DNA from: Populus alba
Lineage: Eukaryota > Streptophyta > Magnoliopsida > Malpighiales > Salicaceae
NCBI RefSeq assembly: GCF_005239225.2
Contig: NC_133289.1
Coordinates: 12,074,889 to 12,138,888, forward strand
Reading direction: 5' to 3'
DNA length: 64,000 bases
How positions within the stretch are numbered: the first letter of the stretch is position 1; each line of letters opens with the position of its first letter. A model generated the notes under the pieces. It saw only the letters and a program-made list of their open reading frames with translations. It was not told the origin of the DNA and made no database searches. Of this stretch, positions 1 through 11,750 are shown piece after piece. Both the position numbers and the translations under genes were made by a program.

Positions 1-1953
1 AGAAAGTTTGGCTGTCTAATAATGATTTCACAGGGAATATACCTGTTTCATTAATGAGTTTACCGCATCTATTGGAACTGCATCTCGAAGGCAACCAATT
101 CTCTGGACAAATCCCTCCGTTGAGAACACCCCCGACGGTAACTTCCCTGGACCTTTCACACAACAAACTTGAAGGAGAGATCCCCGATAGCTTTTCCAAA
201 TTCAGTAACGAATCATTTCTAGGAAATGACAGACTCTGTGGGAAGCAACTTGACAGGGATTGCTCCTCAATGGTTGCAGAATCTTTGCCTCAACCTGCTG
301 TTGAAGAAAAAAAAGAAAGCGCTAATTCAGACGGTCATACCAAATTGGCAATTGGAATCGGAGTTCTAGTAGTGATGGGTATTTTAATTATCGCTGCCTT
401 TACTGGGAGGAAGAAGGATACAGACGATGATTTCAGTATTTTGGAGAAAGAAACACCTGATGAGATGATTCCTGTGCGCGTACGCTCAATTAAGAAGCCA
501 GCTGAAGGGAGTACTCGGAGAGGCTTTGACTCTTCCCGGAAGGGTTCCTCTCACGGAAGCAAGAATGGTATGGGTGATCTGATCATGATTAACGATGAAA
601 AGGGTGCATTTGGATTGCCTGATTTGATGAAGGCAGCAGCAGAAGTGTTGGGAAATGGAGGGTTGGGGTCTGCATACAAGGCTGTCATGACAAATGGATT
701 GTCAGTGGTGGTGAAGAGGATGAGGGAGATGAATAAGTTAGGGAAAGATGGGTTTGATGTTGAGATGAGACGGTTTGGAAGGATAAAACACAAAAATATT
801 TTGGCACCATTGGCATACCATTACAGGAAGGAGGAGAAGCTGTTGGTATCAGAGTATGTGCCCAAGGGCAGCTTGTTGTATGTCTTGCATGGTATGAGAT
901 CCTCAGGAAGTTTTTTCCATTATATTTTTTCCTATTTTTTTTATCTGTCTATGTGATTGTCACTCTTGCCATGCTAACATTGTGTAATTGAAAACCTGTG
1001 ATAATCATTAACTAGACTGATTATGATCACATGCTAATCAACAAAAGCAAGAATACAGATGGTTTTAGAGGGAATTGAAAGATTTGAGGAGGCATTGATT
1101 GAACCGTTCATCAAAAGCATGCCATCCGATAGGCTGACAGTGATCTGTGTGTGATCATGGAAAATATGTTCTAGCTTCAATCCCAAATTACTAGGATTGT
1201 GTTTCTGATAGTTTTGAAGGCTTTCAAATTTATTCCTTTCACCTTGTCAAGTGGCCTCTGTTCTAAATTTTGTGGAGTAGAACCAACACTTTCTTTTTAT
1301 TGGATTAGCAAAACCAGCATTCTTAATATTTTCCCTGCATTTTCCTCCACGTCGATGTCTGATCTGAAGTTCATTGTTCTTCAGGTGACCGTGGAGCATG
1401 TCATGCCGACCTCAATTGGCCGACACGTCTGAAGATAATCAAGGGAATCTCAAGTGCATTAGGTTTTCTCCATTCAGAGTATGCAACCTATGACCTTCCA
1501 CATGGAAATCTCAAGTCCAGCAATGTTCTTTTAAGTGAAAACTACGAGCCGCTAATCATTGACTACGCCCTGGACCCGCTAACCAATCCCAACCACGCTG
1601 CACAAGCGATGTTTGCTTACAAGTCCCCGGAATATATCCAACACCAGCAAATTTCTCCGAAGTCTGATGTCTATTGTCTAGGTATCATAATTCTTGAAAT
1701 CATTACAGGGAAGTTCCCTTCTCAGTATCTTACCAATGGCAAGGGAGGGACTGATGTGGTCCAGTGGGTCTTACAAGCAAGTTCTGAAAAGAGAGAGCAG
1801 GACTTGATCGATCCTGAGATCGCGAGCAACACTAGTTCAATTGACCAAATGGTGCAGTTACTCCGAATTGGGGAAGCTTGCATCGAGAGTAGTCCAGTGC
1901 AGCGGTTAGACATGAGGGAAGCAATTAGGAGAATAGAACAAATAATAGTCTGA
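1..1953 (+). CDS. Pollen receptor-like kinase (PRK type), 3' part
   Basis: Membrane LRR receptor-like kinase of the pollen PRK type; the 5' end lies outside the window. Coding exons are 1-891 and 1385-1953, joined at a GT..AG intron inside a Gly codon. Seen in order: the last leucine-rich repeats (a copy with NxFSGQIPP), an acidic juxtamembrane stretch, one transmembrane helix (around 342-405, LAIGIGVLVVMGILIIAA), then a kinase-like domain. The glycine loop (GNGGLGSAYKA) and the ATP lysine (VVVKRM) are kept, but the catalytic loop reads HGNLKSSN instead of HRD and the DFG position reads DYA, so phosphotransfer is doubtful. Such losses are usual for the PRK family, which acts as ROP-GEF-coupled receptors in pollen tube growth (family knowledge). 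The first codon in frame starts at base 3. Pollen expression is inferred from the family only; another LRR III kinase is the alternative. Confidence 0.9.
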
Positions 1954-3460
1954 GACATTGCTTTAGGCCGAAGAAGAAGTCCTAGGAGAGGTTGCCGGCG
2001 TCCGAGCCATGCTCCGTTTTATGGTCGAACACTGCAACCATGCACGCTTTAAAAGTCATGATGGTAATGAAAATGGTAACAGCCTTCGCTCTTATCACTT
2101 GTGCTTGGATTCTCTTAAAAGGGGATATGATGTACCTTTGCCAGCCATTCCCCCAAATGAAAGCTCTTGCGGAGAACACCTCATATTTGGGCAAAGCCTT
2201 GCGGCATGCCGGCGGCCACCATCTCAGAAAGGTATACTGAGCTCCTTCTTCGCAAGGACGGGTGACAGACTTTCTAGGAGGTCGAAATTTGTAGTAAAAA
2301 TTATGTTCTTTATGATGTACATTTCTGTTGGTTTTTTAGGCATTTTCCTGCTATGTTAATATCATGTTTTTTCTTCTTAATTTCATGTCTCGTGTAGGAT
2401 TGACAATCTGCAAGAATTTCTTTCTGTTCAGCAACATGGTTGAAAAAGTTTGAAGTCAGGAGTTTGGTTTTAAAACATGCTTGGCATCACCCCGAACATG
2501 CATTACCCGCGATTTTAAAAATCTCACTGTAGTTTTAGAAATTAATTCTATCCTATAATTGATTTTTCGGGTTCAGCCTAAACTCATGTAGTTTTTTTTT
2601 ATTATTATTATTGAAAAAGGCAATTCTTGATACCCTTTCAATAAAAGAAATGCAATGTCAATTACTTACAAGTTCAAACCTTCTTCATAATAAAAAAATT
2701 ATAGTATTTATATAAATTTTTATTTATTAAAAACAACTAATTTGCTTTTAAAAAATAATGTAGCTAGATTTATTTACACTATTTAATGGAGGTATTAAAA
2801 TATTTTCACGGGGCTTATTAATCATTATCAAATTAACAGGAACAAATAAGTCTTTTCTTATTCTAATTGTACAGTGAAACAAATAAAATACCATTGAAAG
2901 TAAAAAACCTCAAAACTAGTATTAAGGGGTAATTTTGTATTTTTTATAATGGTTTTTCATTATTATAATATCAACAGAGTAGTACTTTGGTATTTGATCA
3001 AATATAAAAAATAATAAACAATTAAAAAACACAATGAAATGATCAAAATGCCTTTAAAAACAAAAAAAATCAAAATTAGAGTTAGGGACTTTTTTGTTTT
3101 TTCACAATGTTTTTTTGTTTATTACCATGTGAAATCATGAACAATTTGAATTTGACTAAATATATAAAAACAAAAACAAAAAAGGAAAAGCATGTGGGAG
3201 GTACTTGTGTACTTTGGGCGGTGCATATGACGCCTCTTAACATCCAAAAATACTTTTTTGTCATGTTGTTAGAAGTGTTGTCATGTCCTCTTTCATATGG
3301 AGTGATACATGTTAGTTTTGGTGGTCCGGTTTCTTATTGGTGGACCTTTTTTTTTTTATTTTTTTCTTCTCTTTTGAAAATTACAGCTTTAACTTTTTTT
3401 TTTTTTGTTGATATTTCAACTTCAGAATTTATTCATTTAATTTTTAATTTTTGTTCTTCG
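1954..3460. other. 3' flank of the receptor kinase and AT-rich intergenic DNA
   Basis: Roughly 1954-2450 is probably 3' UTR and flank: base composition is still mixed and short ORFs there have no family resemblance. From about 2570 the sequence becomes strongly AT-rich with long A and T runs and no supported gene or RNA. Confidence 0.5.
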
Positions 3461-3800
3461 CCCTTTTGTAAAAGTTTTATTTGTTTTTAATTTTATCATT
3501 CAATCCCAATTTACCAAATATTATATTTTTCAATTTGGTCCTTATTCTTTCTATTTTTATTTTTTCTCTGGCCCTTTTGTAAAAGTTTTATTGGTTTTTA
3601 ATTTCATCATTCAATCCAAATTGATGATATTATGTTTTTCAATTTGATCCTTATTGTTTTGATTTCTAATTTTTTTTCTTGGTCCTTTTATAAAATTTAT
3701 TTTTCTTTTCAATGTCACCTGATTAATCAAAAAATTTATTTTCATTTTTTGTCATTTTTATCCTTATTCTTTTTGATTTTTTGGATTCTTTTTCTAAATT
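3461..3800. repeat. Degenerate tandem repeat, 111-bp period
   Basis: The motif CCTTTTGTAAAAGTTTTAT starts near 3462 and again near 3573, and a diverged copy (CCTTTTATAAAATTTAT) starts near 3684, giving a constant 111-bp spacing. Shared internal blocks are ATCATTCAATCC and TTTTTCAATTTG followed by TCCTTATT. The third unit is more decayed and fades out by about 3800. The T-richness of the strand makes the period hard to see without alignment. Confidence 0.6.
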
Positions 3801-5727
3801 ATTTTTTCTTTTCAATCTCACTCTTCAATGAAATATATGATTTATTTTATTTTAATTTTGATCTTCATTATTTTAATTGCTATTTTTTCTAATCCTTTTA
3901 TATTATTGATATATATATATATTTTTAATTTCATATTTTAATATTTGATTGATTGAGAATTGGATTTCATATTTTTTTTTTCAAATAAGGTCCCTTTAGA
4001 TTTAATGATCAAAGTCACTGATTTGAAAAGTTTCACATGATTTTTTTTTAAAAGGGCTTTAAAATTCTTTTTATTTTTTATAGAGCTATTCCAATCCTAT
4101 GATTTAGGTCATGATTTTGATAAGATATACCGAGTTGGCTCAACTCTAATTATTAAGATTATAGGTTTGGGCTAATTCAGATTAACTAGAACCATTTTTT
4201 TATGTTGTTTTTTTTTCCCATTTTATTCTTCCATATTTAATGGGCCATGAATTGAGACATATTGTTTGTTTCTTTTTGGAAAAAAAATTATTTTTTCTTA
4301 GGTTATCCTAATCACTTTCCTTTTAAATTTAATCATTTATTGTCATTTTTTTTTTGTCTAATTGAAATAAAACTAGATTATTCAACCCAGTGGGATCTAT
4401 GACTCAAGTCACATGTTTTTATATATTTTTTTTTATATATAAAAAACAAATTTGTGGTATATTATTTTTTTACATAAAAAAATAATTTGACCCCGTGTCA
4501 AAAGCACAAACACAAAGCACTAAATGGGGATGAGGTTCTAATTATTAATTTTTTTTTTCAAATATCAAGTCATGAACTAGAACTTTTAAAATGAGGGTGT
4601 TAGGCCCGTTTAAGGCTATATTTGCATTGGAATTTTAGCAAATTTTTAATTTTTCACTTTAAAATAATTTTTTTTATGTTTTAAGATTGTTTTGATCGTT
4701 GATATTAAAAATAAATTTTAAAAATAAATAATTATTTTGGTGCATTTACAAACAAAAAATATTTTGAAAACTAATCTTAACCACAATCCCCAAATAATCT
4801 CTTAATAAATTCCACTATGAGTAAGCATTTTCAATTCAGGTTAATTTTTTTATAAATAAAAACATTCTTCACACACACACACATATATATCTGAACTTTT
4901 GGAGCTTTTATTTGTTTTTTTATGATTAAATTCAGCTGGTTTTTATAGAATAAAAAGAAAAAATCAAAATAAATTTATAAAACGGATAAGATAATTATAA
5001 ATACTCAACAACATATATAAATATAATCATGAAAATATGAAAAAAAAATATATGAACTTATCGAACTAACTTACATAAATGTAATTACAAAAGTTTGTTG
5101 TACTTAAAATCTATTCAAACACTAGACATGTTGTCGTTTATACATTAGAAATAATATGAACTTTATGTTTTAACAACAAAAAGATGCAAATCTTAGAGGT
5201 GGGCCGTGGGTGGAGCCATGGGAAAGATCGAGAGAGAAGGGTGGAGAGGGGACGTGCAATTGTAACAATGAATTTTATGTTTGAGAATTTGGAAAATAGT
5301 TTTTTATTTATGCCCTCCTCTTAGGTTAACGTAATTTTTAATTTTTTAGTTGAACCGGTCCTGATTTGATTTTATACAATGGGTTTCAAAATTTTTTAAA
5401 TAAAAACCAAACTGGAACTATTTTTTTTAATTTTTATTTTCTATAATTTATTTTATATATATATATATATATTTTTTTTTTCTATTTAATTAATTTTTCA
5501 ATTTTTTTTCTCACGTCTAATTCCCGCGGAGCGCTGGCAACGAATCAAATGCTTAACTTAGGCATGTGGCAAAACAACTATCCTTACTCTCTTAGTGGCA
5601 GCTAAGTTAACACGTGGAATCACATTAAGCAGCTACGTGGAATGGAGAAAAAATATATTTTTTAATTCCCTTCCTCTTCTTCAAAACCACCACTCGCTCC
5701 CCATCTGAGTCAGATCACATACCAAAA
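3801..5727. other. AT-rich intergenic DNA and COQ9 promoter region
   Basis: Mostly low-complexity AT-rich sequence, including (TA) tracts near 3909 and 5455 and a CA/TA tract near 4871. About 4600-4800 holds a decayed copy of the short TIR element family listed elsewhere (TTGATATTAAAAATAAATTT, then a CCACAATC end). The last 200 bases before 5728 become less AT-rich and include GCGGAGCGCTGG near 5527; they are probably the COQ9 promoter and 5' UTR. No other gene is supported. Confidence 0.45.
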
Positions 5728-7560
5728 ATGTATAGGACGGCGGCGTTGGCAAGGCGCCTGCTTTCTGGGGCAACTGCTAGAAACAATAGCAACAGCCGTA
5801 TCAGATATCTTAATCTCCGAACTACAGTTATCGGCTCTCGCTATTGCACAGCGGTCAATAACAATCATAGTTTTCCTCAATCAATCTTCAACCAAAACCA
5901 AACCCCACGTGCTAATCTAGAATTCCCTAATCAATCAGAATCAACGTCGTCATCCGACTGGTCAGCATCATCAACGGCTGAGGATGGTCGACGACGGCAG
6001 GAGAGGCAGAGACCGAGGATTGAGTACGAAGAACAGCAAGCTCGAGTTCTTGAAGCCTCCCTTCACCACGTGGTACGAATCCTTAAAATTAATTAATGTA
6101 ACTTTTTTATTTTTTTGTGTAACAAATTTTTTTAAAAATGGGCAATGCAGTTAAGGTTGGGATGGAGTGAAGAAGCTATGATTGCTGGAGCAAGAGATGT
6201 GGGCGTTTCTCCTTCAATTGTTGGATCATTTCCTAGAAAAGAGGCTGCCCTAGTTGAGGTCCTTTTCTTAAACTTGATGATTAGCAATTTTTTCCTTCTT
6301 TTCCTATTCAATTTTAGCTATATGTTGCATAGCATTTATATGTTTCGAAATTAAATTAATGGTCACTCCTCAACTGTAGGCATTAGATTGCGATGCTGAC
6401 TTGTATTTATATTTCCCTGTTCAGTTTTTCATGGATGAGTGCTTACAAAAGCTTATTGATAGAATTGACTCTGGAGAGGGGTTACAAAATTTGGTGCCTA
6501 GTGACCGCATCTCTAAGCTCCTCAAGATTCGTCTTGAAATGCAATCTCCGTATATATCGAAATGGCCCCAAGTCCTTAGCATCCAAGTATGAAAAAATTT
6601 CCCTTTCTTGCTGTACTGCTAAGATGACTTGTTGGAGTTTAATTCAGAAATACCTCTATTTTATGGCTTGCAGGCATACCCATCAAATGCTCCGACAAGT
6701 TTTAAGCAGCGTGCAATGCTGGTTGATGAGATCTGGCATGCTATTGGTGATGAGGGCTCTGATATAGATTGGTATGTGAAGCGCACTGTCCTTGGAGGAA
6801 TATACTCAACAACAGAGATTTACATGCTCACTGATAGCTCACCAGGTTTATTTCTCTCACTTAACTTGTCATTGTGAAATAGATTTTCATTTTTGTTTTG
6901 TTCTTTAGGTTCGTCTTTACCTGTTTTGTTAGCATTAATTGATATAAAAATGACTTTCTTCTTCCAGTGGGCTTGTAAAGTATATTCTACTGTGATCATT
7001 ATGAATGTTTTCTGCAAAAGAACTGTGACGAGCAGTGGTATAGCTTTTTAGTTGAGTCCTGTAATCTTTCTTCATATGACATGAGATTTTTTTCTTCCTG
7101 GATCAAATTAAGAATAAGCTAGTGAGAATCCTGGCTGAAGGTAGAAGAAATAACACTGCTCTCATTCATTTCTTTTCCATTTTAGAAGCCCTCACTTCAT
7201 CTCCCTTCCATCAGAACAGTTTTTGATCGAGGAAGATACTCCAGCTATTTATATCAAAATGGATTTATATATAATAGTTTATTTGGTTACCTTAATTTTT
7301 CTGACAGATTTTCGCGATACATGGGCATTCCTAGAGGATCGAGTGAAAGATGCTTTTGATCTCAAGAAAAGCATTCAGGAGGTAGTCTCTTTTAGTTTTC
7401 TATGGTGTTCTATATCAACTTATTTTTGGAATTTTGGCCTTTCTTGGGAGGGTAAGGTAATGTGGTTGCTTTACTGCAGGCAATGTATATGGCAGAAGCT
7501 GTTGGTGCTGGAATGGGGAACTCTTTCCAAGGATTTGTGGGGAGAGTTTTTCAGAGGTGA
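5728..7560 (+). CDS. COQ9: Ubiquinone biosynthesis protein COQ9, mitochondrial
   Basis: COQ9 is a lipid-binding protein that works with COQ7 in demethoxy-ubiquinone hydroxylation, within the CoQ synthesis complex on the matrix side of the inner membrane (family knowledge). Coding exons: 5728-6072, 6151-6258, 6425-6586, 6674-6845, 7308-7381 and 7480-7560; all borders are GT..AG and the frame closes to 313 residues, the usual plant length. The N-terminus (MYRTAALARRLLSG) is rich in Arg and Ala with no acidic residue, as in a mitochondrial presequence. Residues about 95-170 form the TetR-like helical part (GWSEEAMIAGARDVGVSPSI), and about 215-290 the COQ9 domain (DIDWYVKRTVLGGIYSTTEI, then DTWAFLEDRVKDAF). 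The stop follows VGRVFQR. No defects seen. Downstream at 8874 is an unrelated actin gene in the same orientation. Confidence 0.94.
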
Positions 7561-8873
7561 ACTATGTATCAATGTCACACGTTCTCACTTTCTTACCCTT
7601 TATAATGTTATCGCCTATGATAAGAGATTCAAACTAGGAGAAGATGTCTTCATTTTGAAGTACCTTTAGTGGTTTTACAATTTTTACTCTTAATATCTGA
7701 GGTTGTTGTCCGAGGTCAACCATGTAGCGAATTTCCAGCCCTGTAGGAATTGATTATTTATCCTTTCAACAGCAAGAAGTTAAAGATCAAAATGATCTTA
7801 CAGGAAATAAATTTTCTTTCCATCTTCAAAAGCAACTACCTCGCAGCAATTATTTTTGTTGATTGATAATGAGATGCATTTATATTTACATTGCACCTTG
7901 AAAATTCACTTATCCTGATGATAGTTTGTTCAATCAGATTACCTGACTGTTTTGAATGTGGATGAGGTCAGACAAGTGGGGGGGAAGGAAGCAGCTCCCT
8001 TCTGCTTCCTGCCTTTTTCCCAAAGTCAAATCTGTGTCTTCTCCTCACCATTTGGTCTCAGTAGTCTACGGATCCAATTTCTCACATTTTCCTTGCCGCA
8101 TTTATCACTTGAACACCGTATGCTCTTGAAGATATAAGCCAAACTCGAGCCACAACAATTTAGAAATCAGCTCACATTACCTTCATCATGGTGGAACCTC
8201 TGTTTATAGAACCCTTTACTATCCTGGGAATGCAAAGTCTTTCAAAATCTCCAGTACTCTCAGCAATTAATGAAACTCTGCTGGAGAAACCAGGAAGTCA
8301 ACAGACACAGTAGTAAACTATAAGCTCGCTGTTCAAGCAACTATTATTAGTAAATCAATCAGAAATAAAACCCAGTTCAGACGTCGATTTCTCTTACTTT
8401 TCAGGAGATCGAGAGTTCTTGTTTATTTTCTGTTAGGTTTGGTCATGCATGTGGCGAGAAGGTGTACGGTGATATGGTCGGTGATGCGGTCAAGGCTTAA
8501 TACGTACAGCTGAATATTAAACATTTTAGAAAGTTAATTCTTGGAACGCCCTTTCCTGACATATTCTGTACTGTGTGCACAAACTATCCATGGCCGAAAA
8601 AATACGATGATGTGAGCATAAATCAAGCAAAATCACCTCCGATGAGAGACGATGGGTACGTAAAAGGTGCCTTTCAACCTAGTCTTGTAAATATGCTGCC
8701 ATTCACTGGAAGCAACCGGAAGTGGGTTATTCTAAGATTCATCCTAAAGTTAGAGTTTACCGCCGTTCTCTTCCATCGCATCCTCTTCTTAAATATCACA
8801 CATGTCCGTGTACTCTCAACCTTCTACAGATATTCTCTATCAATCATCTTGATCGAGTTTTCATAGCACAGGC
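7561..8873. other. COQ9 3' flank and actin upstream region
   Basis: No gene is supported here. The first few hundred bases are probably COQ9 3' UTR. From about 8400 the sequence is less AT-rich and leads into the actin ATG at 8874, so it probably holds that gene's promoter and 5' leader. The 97-codon ORF at 8573-8866 resembles no family I know. Confidence 0.45.
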
Positions 8874-10356
8874 ATGGATTTCTTAGAAAGCAGGCCAATT
8901 GTCTGCGACAATGGATCAGGCTTAATGAAGGTAATTGAATCAGAAACGCCGTGTTCTTTTCCTCCAAAATTATAAAGTTTGTTGAACAAAATTTTCCGTT
9001 TCAGGCTGGTTTTGCCGGTGATGATGTTCCATGTGTGGTATTCCCCAATTTAATAGGCCGACCACGAAACAAGCATGCAATGGTCAGCATGGGACAAAAG
9101 GATATGTATTTTGGAGACGAAGCAGAAGCAAGGCGTGGAGTTCTTAGTTTAAGCTACCCCATACATCATGGAATTGTGAGATGCTGGGAAGGAATTGAAA
9201 GCGTTTGGGAGCATACCTTTGATCAGGAGCTCCGAGTCTCCACAGAGGAGCATCCTGTTCTTTTAACAGAGGCTCCACTCAATCCCAAAATTAACAGAGA
9301 GAAGATGGTGGAGATCATGTTTGAAGGTTTTAACATTCCTGCAACCTATATAGCCATCCAGGCGGTTTTATCCTTGTATGCCAGTGGCCGAACTACAGGT
9401 ACGATGGAAGCAATGCTCTCAACTCTCAAGAGAGATACAATGAAATGCTATGACATTTTAAATGCATGTGGAGAGGGATTCATTTCTGTCTTGCAAAATG
9501 TGTTTCAGGTATTGTTTTGGACTCTGGAGAAGGTGTGACACATGTAGTTCCAATATACGAGGGCTATGCGCTGCCACACGCCATCCATAGACTTGACTTG
9601 GCAGGAAAGGAAATTACGGACTACCTCACCAAAATCCTAGCTGAAGACGGCTACATTTTCACCTCTACAGCTGAGAAAGAAATTGCTAGAGACATCAAGG
9701 AGCGAATTTCCTACGTGGCAATGTATTTTGAAAGAGAGCTTGAAACATCAAGGAAAAGTGCAGCACTAGACAAACAATATGAATTGCCGGATGGACAAGT
9801 CATAACAATTGGAGCTGCGCAGTTCAAGTGCCCGGAAGTTCTGTTTGATCCGAGTAGAGTAGGAATGGAATCAGGTGGTGTGCATGAGATTGTGGTGAGG
9901 TCAATCAGCAGGTGTGATGTAGACATCAGAAGAGAGATGTTTGGGAATGTGGTGCTTAGTGGGGGTACCACTGTGATACCAGGCCTCGCTGAAAGGTTGG
10001 CCAAAGAGGTCAGCTCATTGGCGCCCCCTGGTGTGAGGGTACGAGTGGTTGCTCCACCAGAGAGGAAGTACAGTGTTTGGATTGGTGGCTCCATCTTGGG
10101 CTCTTTAAGCACCTTTCAGCAGGTACCTTCTGACAAATCAATCTGAGATAATAGATACCATTACCAAGCTCCATATGAATCTCCATATGAAAGCAGAGAG
10201 ATGTAGCGTTAATCTTCTGCGAAGTTCATTGGTGTTATAAATGCATGGTGTAATTTCATGTTTAACTTTTCATGGTGGGTTCTCTTGCAGATGTGGATAT
10301 CCAAGGAGGAGTATATGGAGTCTGGATCTTCCATTGTGCACATGAAATGTTTCTGA
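8874..10356 (+). CDS. Actin, divergent member
   Basis: Actin polymerises into ATP-bound cytoskeletal filaments. Coding exons: 8874-8930, 9005-9398, 9509-10122 and 10291-10356, giving 376 residues against 377 for typical plant actins. The three introns fall where plant actins have them (after the GxxK lysine, inside the Gly of GRTTG, and before MWISK). Kept: VCDNGSG with Lys19, MGQKD, the methyl-histidine position (His74), [42 protein letters not shown] and the KCF end. Unusual: a hydrophobic N-terminus (MDFLES) without the usual acidic cluster at the tip, a changed DNase loop ([10 protein letters not shown]), His instead of Glu before the methyl-His, and DSGEG instead of DSGDG in phosphate loop 2 (Glu158). 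There is no frameshift, so this looks like a living but fast-evolving paralogue; late decay or pollen-specific use are alternatives. The stop codon abuts a LINE remnant. Confidence 0.92.
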
Positions 10357-11045
10357 ATCAGTCTCACAGCTTCAACGAGGAATTTAGCATCACCTTCAAT
10401 GAGAACCGGCTGTTGAAATTTACTGGCCAAGGTGACATGACAGCATCCTTTAAAGCAAAAGCTTCCACAGTTTGGGCATCTAAAGCAAAGGGTAAGTACC
10501 TGCTCTTAGCTACACAAACAGCACCGTAATGATCTCTAGCCTCAATGACGACTGCACCAGATTTGCAAGAGGAGTAAGCGCCACCAAAATTGACCTTCAT
10601 GGTTCCTAAAGAGGGAGGAGTCCATTAAGGAAGTGCTTAGAATGATAGAAAAAGATCTATTGGATATAATAATTTTTTAAAAAATCTGTCTAGTCTATAA
10701 AAATCAAATTTTATTTCCCTAAAGAATATATCGCTTTCATGTAAAATATCCTAGGACCTTTTATGCTCGGGTTGCAATCCCATTCTCAAAGCTAACAGAT
10801 AAACCCACTTCCCCTCCCTTCATTTGCCACGTGTCCACAACAGGTCGCAAAATGAAAGTTCTCAGCTGAGTAGGGACATGAACAGACCATGTCTGCTTCC
10901 ATTTTGGTCTGAACGAGAGGTGTTCGCAGGTGGAGCAGAGGCAAGAGTAGATAGGGCAATTTGATATACTATCTTAGCTGAATAGATTCCGTTCATAGTG
11001 TGATGCCGAACAAGACAGTCAAAAAAATTAGCTGCAGAAACAGGA
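10357..11045 (-). mobile_element. Decayed 3' end of a LINE (zinc-binding and RNase H domains)
   Basis: On the minus strand, reading from about 11045 downward, come pieces typical of the 3' half of plant L1-type pol: a HHTMNGIYSAKIVYQIAL segment (about 10950-11000), a short VPTQLRTFILRPVVDTW segment (about 10790-10880), then an RNase H-like domain (WTPPSLGTMKVNFGGAYSS near 10570-10640, later [18 protein letters not shown] near 10370-10410). Frame changes and stops separate the pieces, so it is non-functional. In intact copies the second segment reads VPPK..FLWR and the third KxNxDGA. The recognisable part ends about where the actin stop codon (10354-10356) lies, so the actin 3' UTR probably runs antisense through it. 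Confidence 0.72.
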
Positions 11046-11354
11046 ATGCTGAGAATCAATCTAGATCTTAAAACCTCAATAATAATAAAATATTCTACAA
11101 GAACCGCCGTGTAAAGAAAATACAAGATGTTCAAGGGAGAATACGTTAGCAAAAAGACTTTAAGAAAAAGTAAAGAAAGCAACAAAGATAAATAAATAAA
11201 AAGAGCAATAAAACCCTTTAGGGGAAAGAGAAGATAAATAAATTTGCAAGAAACTGAGAATGTGGGACTCACCATCATTTATAATACACATATTTACATA
11301 AGTAATTTTAATAATATATAGATATTAGTATCAATAAAGAGATTTATTAAATCC
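11046..11354. other. Intergenic, no supported feature
   Basis: AT-rich and possibly more decayed LINE sequence, but I could not find a recognisable protein segment. Confidence 0.4.
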
Positions 11355-11475
11355 TAATAAAAGCTAAATTCTTATTCTATTTATACATATGTGAACCTTA
11401 GTCTAACATTTTACTTTTGATTAGGTATTTTATTAAGAAACTCTTCTATTTTTGAATAGGATTATATTTTTTTTA
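11355..11475. repeat. Dispersed repeat, copy A
   Basis: Resembles 34009-34130 along its whole length. Shared blocks include ATCCTAATA, TATACATATG or TAATACATATG, TTTTACTTTTGATTAG and GAATAGGA. Probably a fragment of the same transposon family, class unknown. Confidence 0.6.
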
Positions 11476-11480
11476 TTCTA

Positions 11481-11750
11481 TCACTACTAGAAAATTGATA
11501 AATATAAATGAATACACTAACAAAATATTTTCATCGGTAAATTGTGATGAATTTCTTCGATTAAATATGCCCTCACAATATTCATCAATAGAAATATTCT
11601 CTCGGTATATATCAAGAGAATTAAAGTGGAAAAAGTAGGAATGAAAAAAAGCAAAAAAATACGATGATGTATTATTTTTACAGATATAATTATCGACAAA
11701 TTTAAATCTATAAATTAAATTCATCGGTAAATCTGTTTGTAACATTTAAT
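11481..11750 (+). mobile_element. CACTA-type transposon end (fragment)
   Basis: CACTACTAGAAAATTG at 11481 matches the terminal inverted repeat form of CACTA (En/Spm) elements (CACTACxAGAAAA). Behind it are short subterminal repeats: TCATCGGTAAAT occurs twice (near 11531 and 11722), with variants such as TCTCGGTATA and ATCGACAAAT. I did not find the opposite end or a transposase, so this is an orphan end or a deletion derivative. Confidence 0.5.

Noticed and set aside
9466..9508. Read-through ORF across actin intron 2
   Set aside because: The frame opens within the intron by chance; GT at 9399 and AG at 9507-9508 restore the exact actin sequence GRTTGIVLDSG.
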